Both the position numbers and the translations under genes were made by a program. The notes below the pieces were generated by a model. It did no database searches. It was not told where the DNA came from and worked only from the letters and a program-made list of their open reading frames with translations. From NCBI GenBank assembly GCA_018902385.1, contig JABSSW010000005.1, forward strand, positions 1,054,001-1,118,000: 64,000 bases of DNA, in the 5' to 3' direction. Shown piece after piece: positions 21,601 to 33,035 of this stretch. Each line of letters opens with the position of its first letter. The stretch's first letter is position 1. The stretch is from Physcia stellaris (Eukaryota; Ascomycota; Lecanoromycetes; Caliciales; Physciaceae).

Positions 21601-24447
21601 ATTGACATTCGATAGTCTACTTTTCAAAAAAAATGATATCAGCGAAGTGTCACTATGAAATTCACGACAAGAAGCTTTTGATCATAATTTTCGCATTTAA
21701 ACATTGACGTCATTATCTGAAAAAAGCGAAAAAACAAGTTCTCGTTTTGACGAATCATCGAAATCTCAGTCGTTTCATGATTACAACAAAGTTATCATTT
21801 CGACAAGTACGATGAGCACAAGAGCTGTCACGTTACAACTTTGTCATCGATTATCGTTTCGGCAATAAGAATTTTGCGAACGACTTGTCAAAACGATCTG
21901 ATCACATGACGATCATCGAAAATGAAATTGAAAACAATCGTCAAATTTTGACGCGTCTGCGACAGTCTTTACAGACAAACTCAGACAAGTTTTCGATTTA
22001 TGTGAACGAAATCAAAGCAACGATGCCTAAGCTCAACGAAAGTGAAAAAGACAATTTTTCGAATGATTTTTTTGACGCTTCAAATACATCAGACGTGATT
22101 ATCGACGAGTGAAAGACATTAGTATTGAATAATGCAACGATTTTCGAGTCGATCGACGAAATGATTGCGCGAAAACATATTCATGAATATGATGCAACAT
22201 ACGACGATAAAATCATTGACAATTTTGTCGAACTGATTCGTTCATTGTTAAAAGAAGATTTTTGTGCGATTCAAATGAAACAGAAATTAGTTATTTTTGG
22301 AAAATCACACTCGCTTGAGTAAACGAGAAAGAAATATTGTGACACGAAAATCGTCTGTACGTTTCATCGAGTTTGAAAAAAAAACGTTATAAAGACGAAT
22401 CATGATAACTTTCTCGCAAATCATTTCGATGTAAAACGCATTCTGAAATTAATACGACGAAAATATTATTGATCGAACGAAAAAAAGAAAAAAATTTCAA
22501 CATGATTCAACATGCGAACACAAATAAAGAAATATTGCGAAACATGTGCAATTTGCAAAAGAAACAAAACATTTTGTCACAAATCATACGAAAAGTTATC
22601 GTCTTTTTTTATATCGAAATTCAAATGAGTTGACATTATTATGAATTTCGTGACAAATTTATTTGAAAGCAAAGCGAAACGAAGCAACGTACGATTCAAT
22701 ATTCGTTGTCGTAAATCGTTTAACGAAAATGACATACTACATTTCGATCAAAAAAACAATGATCGCAAAGAATCTCGTCGAAATATTGATTCGAAAAATC
22801 ATTAGATTTCACGATCTTTTTTCATCAATAACAACAAACAGAAAGTCGGATTTTATTTCGAAATATCACGACGTTCTATGTTATGTTTTAAAGATCAAAT
22901 TTAAATTATTCACGATTTATCATTCGCAGACAGATGATCAGACGAAACGTCAAAATTCAATCATGAAACAATATTTCAGAATCTACGTCAATTTTCAACA
23001 GAATAACTGAATAGAATTATTGTCGATGATTGAGTTTGTTTACAACAACAGTAAACATGCGTCAACGCAAATGTCGTTTTTGTGACAATGCAGAAATATA
23101 TTTCAAAAATGTTTTTCGAGAAGTTTGCAAATTTCAAAATTAAATCAAAATCTGCGAAGAAGCATGTCGAAAAGTTGATCGAATTGATGAAAATATTGAA
23201 AATCAATTTAGCATTCGCACAGAAACAACAAATCAAATACAAAAATGCAAAGACAAAGATAAAACGCTTTTACGTAAAAGATTACGTCAACGTTAATGAC
23301 AAAAACATTCGCATCAAACGCAATAAAAAACTCGAATGAAAATTTTTCGATTCATTCAAAGTATTCAAAACAATAGAAGATCAAACATATCAACTCGAAA
23401 TACTCAAGCGTTGACGAATTCATGACGTCTTTCACGTCTCGTTGCTGAAAAAGTCAAATCTAAAAAGAAAAAAAAAATTTCGCTAAAATTCACGTATCAA
23501 TCGAATATCGAAAATGACGAAGAATTCACGAACGAAAAGTTTTGAATTGAAATCATTTTGAACAGCAAAATCTATAAAGAAAATCAAATTTCGAATAAAT
23601 CATACAGTGAGTCAAGACTCTATTATCTGATTCAATGAAAAAATTACGAAGAACGTATTTGAGAGTCAGTTGCAATGATTAAACATCTAAGAAATATGTT
23701 TCGAAAATTTCGCATGAATAATTCGAAAAAAAATGATGTCAACAAAATCATCAATCGTCGACGCGTTCGACGTCAAATAGATGTAATTTTCATGATGAAA
23801 TCATTGACAAAAAAATTTAATTTTCACACGTAATTCAGTGCTATTTATTGTTTAAAATTTACGACGCATGAAAAACTGAATCGTGTCAAAAACATTTTCA
23901 AAAACTGCTGTTCGATTTGACTGAACGACGAGTAAAATGTGAAATGAAAAAAAAAAATCGAGAAAATTTTCGAAGTCTGATATATCGAATGCGATCGCGA
24001 CTACGACGTTTTTCGCGCTTAAATTTCTCATGAATTCGATATACGAAGAAGAAAAACAAAAAAATAAAAAATGACTCGAATTCAAAATTCACTGTCAATC
24101 AATTAGCTGTCAATCATCAAATCGAAAACTGTGAATTGTACGAAATCAAACTTTCGATTTTGAAAGCAGCAAATAATGAAATCATCAAATCATGCTTTTT
24201 CTGAATCATTCAAAAAAATGTACTCTCAGATTTTTAACGCAGACTGATTAAAGATCGAAATGAAAAATATTCAAATGCGAAAATCACGATGACAGTGATT
24301 TTTCAATTCAACGATTTCAAATGCGAAAATCGCGATTACAGCGATTTTTCAAATTTCAAAAAAGAAACATATTTACACAAGCTCAAAGAACTTCTATTGA
24401 AAAATGTTAATCATTTCAAGAAATTTCGATGCTAAAAAGAAAACGCA

Positions 24448-24754
24448 TGTAAAACATTCAAAATTCAAATCAACAAAACATTGCGAGTCGAATTTCGATA
24501 AAATTATATCAAGCAATTCGATCATCGAAACGAATAAATCATGAAAACGATCGATTTGATCACGTCAGCATCAAATTTTCGATTGAATTCAACAAGCTCA
24601 TATTTTCGATTAGATCTCGAAATGTGTGTACGATTGAGCAGATTGACTGACTATATAAGCAAAAACCTGTAAGATAATTAGTTTTGCAATTATTAATCTA
24701 GTTATACAATCGTCTTTGCTATACATCTTTGATGTCACATTTTTGAATTTTACA
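24448..24754 (+). repeat. 3' LTR of the chromovirus fossil
   Basis: 307 bp beginning TGTAAAACATTC and ending GAATTTTACA, colinear with the 5' LTR. I count 27 transitions against it, of which 25 are C/T followed by C or T (or the complementary A/G preceded by A or G), with only a couple of transversions and small indels. Confidence 0.92.
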
Positions 24755-25935
24755 AAAAAATTTCTGATTTTCGATTGAATGTTGAAAACGCAAACATTTT
24801 AACATCGTGTTGAGAATTAAATCAGTCATTGAACATGTAAATAAACATTTTCCTGAAATCGCAAACGATTAATAAATTCACCGCGTAACGTTTTTTTCGA
24901 TTGAAAAAATGTTCTTCATCGTATTTGTTTTCGAATTTTCTATTCAATACAATATCGATATCGTTCGTCTTATTCACACAGTCGAGAAAATCTGCGCGAA
25001 CGTCATTCTTCATATTCTCAATTTTTCGTTGTTTCGCGTCAGATCACTTGACGTAAAAATTTCGTTTCTTGCACAAAATCAAAATCACACGTTTGATACA
25101 TGTGAAAACATAATCTTCGAAAACTTCTCAAAAATTGACACAACTCATGAAGTCAGCATCATTTTTTTCGTGTTTCAGTTTATGAAAAGCAATAATCAAT
25201 TGATGTTGAACGAATGACTGAAAAACATAATTGTTGTTTTGAAATATCGCATCATTCTCGATGAATCGAAATACGTGTTTGAAAATCTCGCGATTCATGC
25301 GAACGAATTTTCGAAAACGTGTATTGAATAGTTCAAAAAGAACGTCAGCGACTCAATTGAATTTTGATATAACAATAAAACGAATCAACAAATAACGCTG
25401 TTGTCGAATATCGTAATACAAAACGAGTCAACGCAATGCAACAGAAAACGTGAAATCTGTAACAACGACATTTTGTATAAATTGTCATCACAAATCGTTG
25501 CGAAATCGTTTTTTCGAATTTCGACGAAACATAACGACGACGAGATGCAAAACAACAACAACAAACGCGTGTTCAGAAAAAAAGACGAATAAAACGTTTC
25601 AATTTATTGCGTCAAGAACGTATTATGATTGCTGCTATACTACAAATCGCCTAGCACGTACACGTTCACAGCATTTCTTGTTTTCGGAGCTCTCACGATT
25701 CTTTGACCCCATATGAGCCATGTAGTACACCTAGTACACCTAGAATGTAAGGAAAATAGCTTGCGAAAAAGAGGTCTGACGACCCCTAATAAAACGCCCC
25801 AACCACCCCACCAGCTCTTAGAGCCAGAACCATTCAGCAAAGCTGTAGCTCTCCCACCGGGCGATAACATATGTGCATCTTCGTCAACCCCGTAGAAAGC
25901 TCTCCCTTCTCTCAAAAAGAAGAAAAGAAAGAAAG

Positions 25936-27474
25936 TCACAAACTAGCCTTCCCCCTCGACTCAAACGGGAGCAACAGCGTCAACACGCCCGCAGCAATAA
26001 ACAGCGCCCCAGACACATAGACCGGCGCCGCGGTCTTCAAATTCGCGTAAATGGCAACGATGGGCGCCATGATGCCAAACACGCGATTACTCGTCGCCGT
26101 CAACGCGTTCCCGGTGCCACGATCCTTGGTCGGGAAGATCTCAGGCGTGTACGCGTACAGCACGGCATACATGACATTGGCCATGAGATTGTAAGCGCAG
26201 TTCCAGCCCAGCAGCGCGTTGGAATTCAACGCAGTGGTGGATGCGAAGAGGAAGACGCCAGTTAGCGCGGTGGAGGTTGCGAGCGCGCCTTTGCGGCCGA
26301 AGCGCGGCAGCTCGACGAGGATGCCGCCGATCAGGGCGCCGGGGACGCCGAGCACGGCGATGATGAGCGAGTTGCGGTACGTGATGTAGGTGGAGCCGTC
26401 GCCGAAGTCGACGCCCCGCTGGCCTTGGATGTAGGGGAGGAAGGCGTTGTAGAGCGGGAACGCGAGCCCGATGAAGCCCCATATCGCCATTATCATGCTG
26501 GTTGAGATGGCGAGTTTTGGGTTCGCGAAAAGGGCCCGCACGTGGGTGAGGTTGAGTTTCTGCAGTTTGCGGGATAGGGCGGCGGCGGCGTCGGTGTGCT
26601 GCTGGGTGCCGCCTTGTTCGTGGACTTGGAGGTCCGAGAGGGTGAGGGAGGAGGATTTGCCGTTGCGGCGGGCGACTTCGTGGACGACGCGGACAGCGTC
26701 GGCGTCGCGGCCTCGACCCATGAGGTATTTGGGGGACTCGAAGATCGTGAAGACGACGAAGCGGAGGAAGAACATTATCATGGCCAGAATACCCATGCAG
26801 ATCATGAACCACCTCCATCCGAAATTCTGGCTTTTAGAGCAGCTTGTTGCGTCTGCTTGACAGGTGTGGTAGCCTAGCAAGGGCCAGGCGATCAGAGTCG
26901 CTACTAGTTGTGCAAAGGCCCAGAAGATTGAGAGGATGGTGAGGAGGTATTGATGGGTGCCGGGGAGGAATTCCAGGAAGATGGCTGAGTCGACTGGGAG
27001 GTTACCGCCTACTCCAAATGACCAGAATGCTGCAAAGCAGCCAAGGGCAGCGAAGTTGGGTGAACCGGCAGCAATGAGACCCCAGACGGCGGTAATCCCG
27101 ATAGTAAGGTTGAACGCCCATCGCCGACCAAAGACATCACACCCAAAGCCCCAGAACATAGCACCGAAGAGCAGGCCGAAGTTCTGGGCGAGCGAGAGCA
27201 GAGGGGGCTTGGTAGCATTGAACTCCTTCGATACTGGTTGCAGTATCAAAGAGGTGACAATAGGCCATAGATTGTCACTGGCCCAGCCAAAGCCGACGAC
27301 AATGAACAGCTGCCATTGATACCATCCCATGCCAATCTCTTGAATCGCATTGTTCAGTGTTTGCGCTTTGGCTTCGTAGACGGGATCGATAGCGCCTTTG
27401 AGGACTGGAGGAGCTGCGATATCGTCTCCGGAACTATGGGTAGAGGCAACCTCTGCCTCATTTTTGTCTGCCAT
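25936..27474 (-). CDS. MFS transporter (sugar porter/SVOP-like)
   Basis: A 512-residue, 12-helix major facilitator protein expected in the plasma membrane. The N-terminal 45 residues are hydrophilic. Helix 1 begins around WYQWQLFIVVGFGWASDN (51-68), and the signature loop between helices 2 and 3 is GCDVFGRRW (111-119). GVGGNLPVDSAIFLEFLPG (helices 4-5) is typical of fungal SVOP/sugar- or phosphate-porter-like members, and a long cytoplasmic loop follows helix 6. The substrate cannot be told from sequence. One exon suffices and the start at 27474 is the first ATG. The 3' end lies about 300 bp from the AT-rich island. A long overlapping frame at 26141-26818 is a GC-rich shadow. Confidence 0.9.
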   Translation of the reverse strand: MADKNEAEVASTHSSGDDIAAPPVLKGAIDPVYEAKAQTLNNAIQEIGMGWYQWQLFIVVGFGWASDNLWPIVTSLILQPVSKEFNATKPPLLSLAQNFGLLFGAMFWGFGCDVFGRRWAFNLTIGITAVWGLIAAGSPNFAALGCFAAFWSFGVGGNLPVDSAIFLEFLPGTHQYLLTILSIFWAFAQLVATLIAWPLLGYHTCQADATSCSKSQNFGWRWFMICMGILAMIMFFLRFVVFTIFESPKYLMGRGRDADAVRVVHEVARRNGKSSSLTLSDLQVHEQGGTQQHTDAAAALSRKLQKLNLTHVRALFANPKLAISTSMIMAIWGFIGLAFPLYNAFLPYIQGQRGVDFGDGSTYITYRNSLIIAVLGVPGALIGGILVELPRFGRKGALATSTALTGVFLFASTTALNSNALLGWNCAYNLMANVMYAVLYAYTPEIFPTKDRGTGNALTATSNRVFGIMAPIVAIYANLKTAAPVYVSGALFIAAGVLTLLLPFESRGKASL

Positions 27475-28826
27475 CTCGCCACTGCTTTGATATAAGTTAT
27501 CAAAGCTCGATAGGCTTTCCTTGGACGATGGAGTACAACGGGGACAGCTTTGACATGCAGCGGAGGTACCAAAGCTGCCCCCACGATTGGTGCAGATTGC
27601 GCCATCGTGTTAACGTTATCGTGCTGAGCTCTGGCAGGCAATGGCATGATCTGATATGCAGCTAAAGCTGTTGGTGGGACGGAGATTTTGAGGTCATTGG
27701 CCCATTGGGTGGAAAGATCTGCGTGACAGGCGCTACAGCCCGAGACGGAGCAGAGGCCCGCTGTCGCCAAAGGACTCCCTAAAACTGAAAATCATCATGG
27801 CACTAACACACCATTGACTATTCTGATATCTCTTGAGAAGCTATTGCAGTGTGAGCTTGCTGATAGGCATGTGTGAGCATGTATGAAGGCTTTAATTCGA
27901 CGCAGACGTTCTTCTTAGATGTATGAAAGTCAAATCGCCGTCCAAAATTCCAGACCCCTTCAAGTAGAGATGGAGGCCAAGAACTAGCAGAAGAATCTGC
28001 GTGCTGCACATCAAACACCGATGTAGAATGAAGATCTTCTGCGTAAACTTCCCGGTCAATCGGAATATTCAAGTGAATTTACCAAATGATGCGAAGGCGG
28101 GTGTCAGGATAGTGAGCGAGGGTGCCAGCACAGTAAAAACCTTCATGGGATGTCGACACCGCAAATTGATAAGTACGCAATGACTCCACCTAAGACCTGC
28201 TATGAATGCACAAACGGGTCATATAATGAGGTTTGTTGTGACAATGTTGATGTAATCATGAACAGCCCTTTGAGGACATAAGCCTGAGGGAAATGGATGA
28301 ACAAGTGATGCCGGCATGAAGCACCGACCTCTCGATGACTTCACGACAACGACAAAAGCAGGATTCCAGAATCGTCTCGGGTCGCCAAAGATCAGGCGGC
28401 ATGTAGGTCCAGGATCCAGTGGCGGTGACCACTGGTGTGGGATCCAGATTCGTCTCTATCGCCAAGCGGCCTTGAACCATGAGACGATCGACCAATGGTA
28501 AGTCAGTTCCATGGGTCTTCCAGGGATCACACATCGTGTATAACGAGATGAAGTTTCACGTCACGTAATACGGTCCGAGCCATAACGGTCTGCGGCTCTG
28601 CGCATGTCATCTTCGTATGCGCCTCCACAACGTCGTCTGTGCAATTCCAACCGAGGAACGCTATGGCTTTGACAGATTTGACAGTACCGCGAAACAGAAG
28701 AGTGGATCCCACGAAAATCGCCAATCTTGCCTATAATGCAGCATGGCCCATTCCCCACAGGAGTGCGCCTCAGATCCTGTACCTCTCTGGGATCGTGGCG
28801 AAGTCGATTGCGATTTTTTTCCAAAG
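27475..28826. other. Intergenic region
   Basis: This is the divergent promoter region between the MFS transporter (-) and the secreted protein gene (+). Short frames at 27354-27770, 28256-28534 and 28561-28833 show no signal peptide or family motif. No repeat was recognised. Confidence 0.5.
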
Positions 28827-29778
28827 ATGACATCTTTATTTCTTTCTCTATATTGGCTCGTGATTGCTTGCTTTACAGCGGTCAGATGTCGCGCTCAGGA
28901 TGTCAACTCCTCGATCAACGGGTTGAATGATACCACACTTGACAGCTCCGCTCGTACGCTTCTAGAGGTCTTACCAGAAAGCATAACGACCGGAAAATAT
29001 GGACCTGATGCTATCCCCGTCGGAAATTACACGCTTTTAGGATGCGGACCCGACGTGCCAGGTTCAAAGGCAGATCATCTCAAGGTCCTTCTTCCAATCT
29101 TCCTCAACCGGCTGGAACAGGTTATCGCAGACACCAGGATGGGAATATCTGGCTTCCATGGTTATCGCATATTCTTCAAGGAAAGTGCCGTTAAGGAAAC
29201 CGTTGAAGCCGTCTTTCAAAACATCCAAAACGGTAGCGCTGTGCGTCTGCAAACAAGGCGTGGCGACGTCGTGAGGACGCCCAAAATTGTCTGCTTGGGC
29301 GAAGACGAGGATGAAGCCCATGTCACCGGCATCGGCAATCTGTACGAGTTCTACTGCACCGGTAATTTCGGATTGGATAGTCCTGCAGCGCAATTCCGGA
29401 GAACAGAGCTGGTGGTCTTATGTCCCAGCTTCTTTCAATTGAATTTCTGGCCCTTGTTAGTGGCGTGTCCGAAGAAGGTGAATGGCGAATGGTCTCCGGA
29501 CGGAACAAATCTGTTACAAAGCCAATTTGCGACTTTGACAAGAGCTTTGTCTGGGCTATACATTCCACGCAGTAGACGGGCATTGGAATCGGCGCGACTC
29601 GAAGGTATAGCGAGTCTGCAGTCTGTTGCTGATTGGCCTGCTAGTAAAGCAGTGGGAAGTATAGACAGCTATGCCTATTATGCTGCTGGTAAGTGTTTTG
29701 TTCTTTCAGCCTTTGAAATCTACCCGGCTGACGAAAGCAGGTGCTGAGGCAAAGTGTTCAAAATGGCCCATTACATGA
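28827..29778 (+). CDS. Secreted zincin-like protein, likely inactive (paralogue A)
   Basis: Exons 28827-29688 and 29741-29778 give 299 residues. The start is the ATG that opens a signal peptide (MTSLFLSLYWLVIACF..), although the frame is open from 28743. The 52-bp intron is GTAAGT..GCTGAC..GCAG and restores a C-terminal KCSKWPIT. The body matches the secreted protein at 59211-60145: GCG near the N terminus, LEQVIAD, HGYRIFFK, VLCPSFF and SYAYYA before a terminal Cys. This order recalls fungal secreted zincins of the deuterolysin/lysine-endopeptidase type, in which HExxH lies between the CPxFF and SYAYYA blocks. Here that position reads ATLTR (235-239), so zinc binding should be lost. Function is unknown; a binding or effector role is inference. 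Confidence 0.75.
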
Positions 29779-30134
29779 GGTCTCGAAACAAAGACCTGCA
29801 TATACGTTTCCTAGCCTAATGTGGGCTGGCCCAGTTCGTTCTTAGTCGCTAGCTCCAAGCCTTCATTCGCAATTTGCGGCGCCTGACGTTAGGTGTGTAC
29901 ATAGGATGCTGGAAGAGACCTAAGGAAGGCGAGCTTTTGTTATGGAGACAAAGCGAACCATAAACACAATGTGGCAGCCTACGTAACACATCAGTTTGAT
30001 AGATAGCAAACAGATTGACTTTGAGATAAGTGCTTCCATGTAGTAGTTTCTTTATGTCAGAATCACTTAAGAGAAGTCCACTCCATAGGGAAGTAGGTAA
30101 GTCACCCCGGAAATCGTCTTGCTGCCAAATTTTC

Positions 30135-31605
30135 ATGTCATATCCATCTTATGCTCGTAAGAGCTGGTTGAGCGTTCATTTTTCTCCCGACGACAATAAA
30201 TATTGGCAAAGGGACTCTCCACTTCTGAGTTTACCACAGGAGCTCCAAAACAAGATCTACCAGTACCTTCTTGTTGGTGATAGACCGATCGAGTTCTGGC
30301 CACGGTTATTTGCCGTATCCGCCTCAGAATATAGGTTAGCTCACCCGAGAAGGAGATATTGGATGCGCCCAGTTGGCCGTTCTTTCACCAAAGCGGCGCT
30401 TGGTGAAATAGACCGTATGCAGTGAGTACAGCTGTAGCCGCCAAGTCTCTCATCTAAGTTTATTGGATCGGAGGAATGTGTCTTTCGACTTAGAATCTCT
30501 TGATCCAGTAGCGCTGGAATGACTGAACGGTAACACTGATTGACTGAATAGAGAAGGAGTTCAATACATCCGCAAAGAACTTGGAGCAGGATTGCTTCGG
30601 ACCTGCAAGCGCGCCTACCGCGACGGTATGCCCATCTTCTATAGAACCAATACATGGCGGTTTCCGGACGATTTACACTGGACGCATTTGCATCGCTTTC
30701 TCTTGACCATTGGACTGGATGCGCGTACACAGCTTCGCCGGATCGAAGTCCTTGCACCTACCGGCACGGTCAGAAAATACTTCAACCAAGAATGGCCCGC
30801 AAAGATTTTGCGGGTAAAGGATGTTCCAGAAGTAGGCTTTGTCGAAGCACCTCTAGAGAGCAAGTATTGTGATTCAAAGACGGCAGTGATCGACATGTTG
30901 AGACAGCTTCCTCCGGATACGCGGTTGGAAGGGACACTACATTTGATCATACCTAGAGGATACTCCGTCTACGAGGGTCTACTTCTCAGTAGTCGATCTT
31001 CCCCATGGCCAATGAGTAAGTGATAACAGACAGCTCTGAAATGCTTTCATACATTTTGAGTCGTGGCCTAGCCTTGACGAAAATAATTCACTGATGCGAG
31101 ATTTTTAGGTTTTTGGAAACCGAAAGTGATTGTCGAGAATGGAGGAATGTTCTATTGGTGGTTTAGCCGCATAGTCAGTAAAGGATGGGAATTTGAGTTC
31201 AAGGCAGGGGCAGTTGGACACTTTCTGACCACAGATGACGTCCACCAAATACACTCGGAAGCGGACGCGGACGAAAACCTATATCTTGATGCAATCAAGC
31301 ACACTTTTCAGTGGGATCAACGGCCACACGACCTGGATGTAGAGGATCAAGATTGGAGTATGACTCAATCTGCCGGAGCTTCGAAAACAACCGAGTCTAC
31401 AATTGTGAGCAAGGGCTGCCTCTGTACCACTTCCAAGAGCCGATGTGGATGCTGTGGTCGCACCTTAAGAGAAAGATTTGGCGCATTGACGGGAACAAGT
31501 CAGCAGACTGAACGACCGGATCAAATGTGGCTTTCTGAAGGCATTGATAGCCTAACCATCGAACCGTGCCATGAAAGTGATCAGTTGGCATGGTTGTACC
31601 GCTGA
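30135..31605 (+). CDS. F-box-like (2EXR-type) protein of unknown function
   Basis: Exons 30135-30421, 30552-31015 and 31109-31605 give 415 residues; introns (130 and 93 bp) have GTGAGT/TAG and GTAAGT/TAG borders and keep frame. SPLLSLPQELQNKIYQYLL (about 29-47) is the usual opening of fungal F-box-like and 2EXR proteins. LLRTCKRAYRDGMPIFYRTN (after the first intron) is the typical later block in which a residue is followed up in the external environment of the gene product. The C-terminal third is unlike anything I know and holds a Cys cluster, CLCTTSKSRCGCCGR. An ATG at 30054 would add 27 residues and cannot be excluded. Such proteins are numerous in ascomycetes and mostly uncharacterised; SCF involvement is inference. 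Confidence 0.72.
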
Positions 31606-33001
31606 GATTTGTGCTATTCGGTTTCTCTGGCAGTCCCACAGTCGAAGTCGATCGTCAATAAGTAATATCTATCTTAATGCTAGCTGCAGATGTAGTGTCT
31701 CGACTGCATCCGAGGATCATCTCGTCTATTCACTCATTATGGCCAAACCTAGTGAGACAACTTCTCTTCCTAAGTGGGATGAATGCATAAGGAAGGAGAG
31801 TTATACGCATACCTAAGATCGGAACTCTGGATTCTGTGAAATTCTTAACTCGACATAACATCAACCTGACATGATTCGGGGTCCAGCCTTGTCCATGACG
31901 GGTGGTAATTCCGGCGAAAAATCAGGAGATGTATGGAGGTATGCCGGCGACCGCTAGGGAGTATGGATCATGGAGTAGCGTCAACTTAGCTGGCAATTAG
32001 AGTTAGTTTCAAGTTCCAGATACTCGAAATGATTCATGATTGAAAATTTGCAGTATTTGATGGCTGGATACAGCTATCGACACTAGACTGAGGAAGAGAT
32101 TTGGGATGGCTGATGTTGTGGGAGCGGAGTTTGACCGGCTTTAGCGACCGGTCTTAGGCGGTTATCGGCTAGTTTTCCCGCTTTGCCGTCTGTGTTCCCA
32201 CTTCCCAATGCTCGCAGATGAAGAACCTGGGTAAATTCAACAATTCTCTGTTGCTTGACGTTAAGGTGTCTAACTGAAGTAGACAGAGGATCTCTGTTCG
32301 TATCAAGCAAGAGTACCTTTCACAGCCGAGTGCTGGAAAAGAAGAGGGGAGAAGCTGAATCTTTCTCAAGCATTCTTTTGTCAACCATCGATATCCCCTG
32401 TTGTGGAAAACCGACAAAGGTTTTAAGCTTTCGACCCGTTGTAACGGCGAAAACGATCTGGGACGATCATTGGCAAAGCTTTGTTAAGGCTGAAGAAGCT
32501 CATTTCCGTCATCCTTAGCATCGTGGCACAGTTCGACCCGTCATCTCAACTTGGCAGATCCAGGCACGACTCGAAGCCTGCTCATTCCCTTCACCCCTTG
32601 CTAAAGCTGTGTCTTGACAGAATCTGGACTGCCTATTGGCTAAAGTCTGCATGTGGAGGGTGATAGACCCTTGAGGGACCTTCAGATTGCGCGCATGAGC
32701 TAGGCTCGTGAAGCTGAGATGGTTTCCGGGGCGGGGCGACCGTGAGATGACCTTCGATGCCATCTCGACCTTCATCTTCCTCTCTTTTTTACTTCGTTCC
32801 CTTCAGAGGCAGTCTTTCATCTTCTTTGCTCTCGTCCCGTAGAGCTTTACAGTCCTTACAGTTCTTCTGTCGATCATTAATGGACAATTTCACGTTTACT
32901 AGTAGTCCTTAATATCTAGTAGACCTTAATATCTCTTCAGCTCTCTGGTGCTCTGTGTTTATTCAGACCATCAAAATCCCTATAAAAATTCTCCAGCCCC
33001 A
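31606..33001. other. Intergenic region
   Basis: About 1.4 kb without a credible gene. The final 250 bp are rich in pyrimidine runs (CTTCCTCTCTTTTTTAC and similar near 32775), as is common in fungal promoters. TATAAAA lies at about 32981, very close to the candidate start at 33002 of the GPI-protein gene. Short frames at 32083-32417 and 32515-32775 appear to be noise. Confidence 0.45.
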
Positions 33002-33035
33002 ATGGCGTTGATTAAATTTACAGTTTTACTTCTTC

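Larger units (their letters stand above)
18294..24754 (+). mobile_element. Ty3/Gypsy chromovirus fossil, broken
   Basis: A 6,461-bp LTR retrotransposon relic with both LTRs, flanked on each side by AAAAA (a possible 5-bp target duplication of low information). Parts in order on the plus strand: gag-like basic region with a zinc-knuckle relic (about 18650-19690), protease region (about 19880-20060), reverse transcriptase (about 20560-21240), RNase H (about 21450-21850), integrase (about 22480-23340) and a chromodomain-like relic (about 23520-23690). The order protease-RT-RNase H-integrase and the terminal chromodomain place it among chromoviruses. A short purine run precedes the 3' LTR; no primer-binding site was recognised. 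The coding region is broken dozens of times. Age cannot be clocked from the LTRs because nearly all their differences are the island's directed C-to-T type. The few transversions and indels suggest a fairly young insertion. Confidence 0.9.
15290..25625. repeat. AT-rich hypermutated island
   Basis: About 10.3 kb with sharp edges. GG and CC are nearly absent, AG and CT scarce, while CA, TG and CG remain frequent; AA, TT, TC and GA are in excess. It contains one recognisable LTR element (18294-24754). The outer parts, 15290-18287 and 24760-25625, have the same composition but no recognisable protein, and I found no second LTR pair. The two edges show weak inverted similarity (CACGCTAG near 15286 and CTAGCACG near 25650, both inward of GTTGTTGTTGTT-type runs in opposite orientation). 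The outer DNA may therefore be a DNA transposon into which the LTR element inserted. It is silent DNA by every sign. Confidence 0.85.

Noticed and set aside
24909-25217. Plus-strand open frame of 102 codons near the right edge of the island
   Set aside because: Low-complexity composition and no motif; same reason as other island frames.
15290-25625. Classical CpA-type RIP as the explanation of the island
   Set aside because: CpA and TpG are abundant, and only one of 27 LTR transitions falls at CpA. TpA is not the dominant product; TT/AA and TC/GA are.
15290-25625. A second, outer LTR pair
   Set aside because: I compared both edges in direct orientation and found no matching long terminal repeats; only weak inverted similarity is present.
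26141-26818. 225-codon frame overlapping the MFS transporter gene
   Set aside because: It is the same strand in another frame, Arg/Pro-rich as expected from a GC-rich shadow, and lacks any motif.
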